DNA of 64,000 bases from Tubulanus polymorphus (lineage: Eukaryota > Nemertea > Palaeonemertea > Tubulaniformes > Tubulanidae), in NCBI RefSeq assembly GCF_964204645.1, contig NC_134031.1, forward strand, positions 18,907,307 through 18,971,306, in the 5' to 3' direction. A program made the translations under genes and the position numbers. The notes below the pieces were generated by a model that saw nothing but the letters and a program-made list of their open reading frames with translations, made no database searches and was not told the origin of the DNA. This document shows positions 62,593 to 64,000 of this stretch, in pieces (the first letter of the stretch is position 1; each line of letters begins with the position of its first letter).

Positions 62593-63240
62593 CCCCTGAA
62601 AACCAGTTCCACAGACTCTGAACCCAGTTCCACAGTTGTGTGGGTTTGATTTGATTCTGGACCCAGTTCCACAGTTGTGTGGGGTTGATTTGATTCTGGA
62701 CCCAGTTCCAGAGTTGTGTGAGTTTGATTTGATTCTGGACCCAGTTCGACAGTTGTGTGGGTTTGATTTGATTCTGGACCCAGTTCCAAAGTTGTGTGGG
62801 TTTGATTTGATTCTGGACCCAGTTCCACTGTTATGTGGGTTTGATTTGATTCTGGACCCAGTTCCAGAGTTGTGTGGGTTTGATTTGATTCTGGACCCAG
62901 TTCGACAGTTGTGTGGGTTTGATTTGATTCTGGACCCAGTTCCACAGTTGTGTGGGGTTGATTTGATTCTGGACCCAGTTCCAGAGTTGTGTGGGTTTGA
63001 TTTGATTCTGGACCCAGTTCGACAGTTGTGTGGGTTTGATTTGATTCTGGACCCAGTTCCACAGTTGTGTGGGGTTGATTTGATTCTGGACCCAGTTCCA
63101 AAGTTGTGTGGGTTTGATTTGATTCTGGACCCAGTTCCACAGTTGTGTGAGTTTAATTTGATTCTGGACCCAGTTCCACGGTTGTGTGGGTTTGATTTGA
63201 CTTAAGATCCATAAGTTCCACAGTTGTGCGGGTGTGATTT
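62593..63240 (+). repeat. 39-bp minisatellite, CAGTTCCACAGTT family, with three-unit higher-order structure
   Basis: About 14-15 units of GGACCCAGTTCCACAGTTGT + GTGGGTTTGATTTGATTCT. Variants of the stem bases (CCACAG, CCAGAG, CGACAG, CCAAAG, CCACTG) and of GGGTTTG/GGGGTTG recur in the order A', B, C several times, giving a 117-bp super-repeat. Each unit can form a CCACA/TGTGG hairpin. The 13-codon period keeps a frame open on both strands (LCGFDLILDPVPQ or ELGPESNQTHTTV); no start or splice context supports a gene. Confidence 0.97.
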
Positions 63241-64000
63241 AACTCTAGTTATGTTCAGAAATACTTTTTGGAACCATCCTAATACAATTCAGAGGGAGGA
63301 AAACCTATCAATAATTGAGGAAAGCAATGTTGATGTGCTAAAGTTGTTTGAGGTGAAAAGCAGAAATTGGCAAATAACTTTGAAATTTTCATCTGAAGTA
63401 ACTGTAATTAGATATTTCTTATCTATGATCGGTCATGTGAAACCATAGCAACAGCGAGTGACATTGAAAGAGCCCATTTAATTACCTGTTATAGAATTCT
63501 CTTTCAACTCGGATGGAAATTGAAAGTTAATAAAATTGCGCAGTGCCTGCCAGCAGCGAACGACAGATCCACAGGTACCGAACAACGTCTTACAAAATCA
63601 CCGGTATTAGTCATCATCGTTTAAACAACATTTAAACATTTTCCTCAGAAGTATTTCATGTATTCTGAGGTCGATGCTAGAATTCGTCGATGAAATTGAT
63701 TAGACTTTAGTCTAGCTCGCGCGGTAGGTTTCACCCAGTCCTGAGAAAGGCCGGTTCGCGGAGCTCCGTATACTGCCTATACTAAAGAGCTCGCGTGGCG
63801 TTAGCAATATACCACTGACACTAAGGTTCTCAGTGAAACGGTAGGACAGCTTCGAAGAACGCTTGTTAGCAAAAAAGGTATAAACCCAACGCTGGTCTCG
63901 TTGAGCGGTATTATTTTATCCAAAATTCACAATTGTAAATGCAATATTGATGATGTAGTGCACATCGACTCACACAGAACCCTTTAAATAACTCGTAATT
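63241..64000. other. Intronic/non-coding stretch to window end
   Basis: No gene was recognised. A 74-codon frame at 63224-63448 starts inside the minisatellite edge and has no support. Confidence 0.5.

Noticed and set aside
62490-63205. 189- and 216-codon repeat proteins on opposite strands
   Set aside because: 39 bp is 13 codons, so both strands stay open. Unit changes do not favour synonymous sites, and decayed copies elsewhere are not open.

Overview
The window looks like gene-poor animal nuclear DNA, most likely from a marine invertebrate. The support is: a spliced first coding exon of the tRNA-dihydrouridine synthase DUS1L, two intron-containing tRNA-Tyr(GTA) genes with pol III T-run terminators, relics resembling the hammerhead-bearing terminal repeats of Penelope-like retroelements, tRNA-derived relics, and very abundant micro- and minisatellites. 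CpG is not visibly depleted. A lophotrochozoan would fit, but nothing here proves a phylum. No prokaryotic operon, phage, CRISPR array or viral gene was seen.

Layout. 1-17 kb: mostly non-coding, with a GA/GGGA tract (1.4 kb), a possible terminal coding exon (2.7-3.0 kb), a 27-bp minisatellite (5.2 kb), several clusters of a dispersed 'CAGTTCCACAGTT' motif, and a small exon candidate (7.1 kb). 17-26 kb: two tRNA-Tyr genes about 9 kb apart, same strand, identical mature sequence, different introns and a shared 5' flank; an ambiguous two-strand open region (18.8-19.1 kb) and two minisatellites (22.0 and 22.7 kb) lie between them. 28-38 kb: minisatellites, a duplicated cassette holding a pure (CAG)41 tract (32.6 kb) and a 745-bp GAGGGA array (36.6-37.3 kb). 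43-51 kb: a cluster of Penelope-like relics, one with a near-intact hammerhead core (50.65 kb), and a possible locus of unrecognised genes: a two-exon cysteine-rich gene on + (48.2-49.3 kb) facing a terminal exon on - (49.5-49.7 kb). 54-64 kb: DUS1L exon 1 (+), whose intron runs at least 9.7 kb to the window end and appears to contain a minus-strand gene (terminal exon at 55.6-55.8 kb) and four tandem-repeat arrays, including a 14-15-unit 39-bp array with higher-order structure (62.6-63.2 kb).

Only DUS1L and the tRNAs are firm genes. The other exon calls rest on an open frame next to a plausible splice site and have no recognised homologue. Most long open frames in the window are by-products of tandem repeats whose unit length is a multiple of three.
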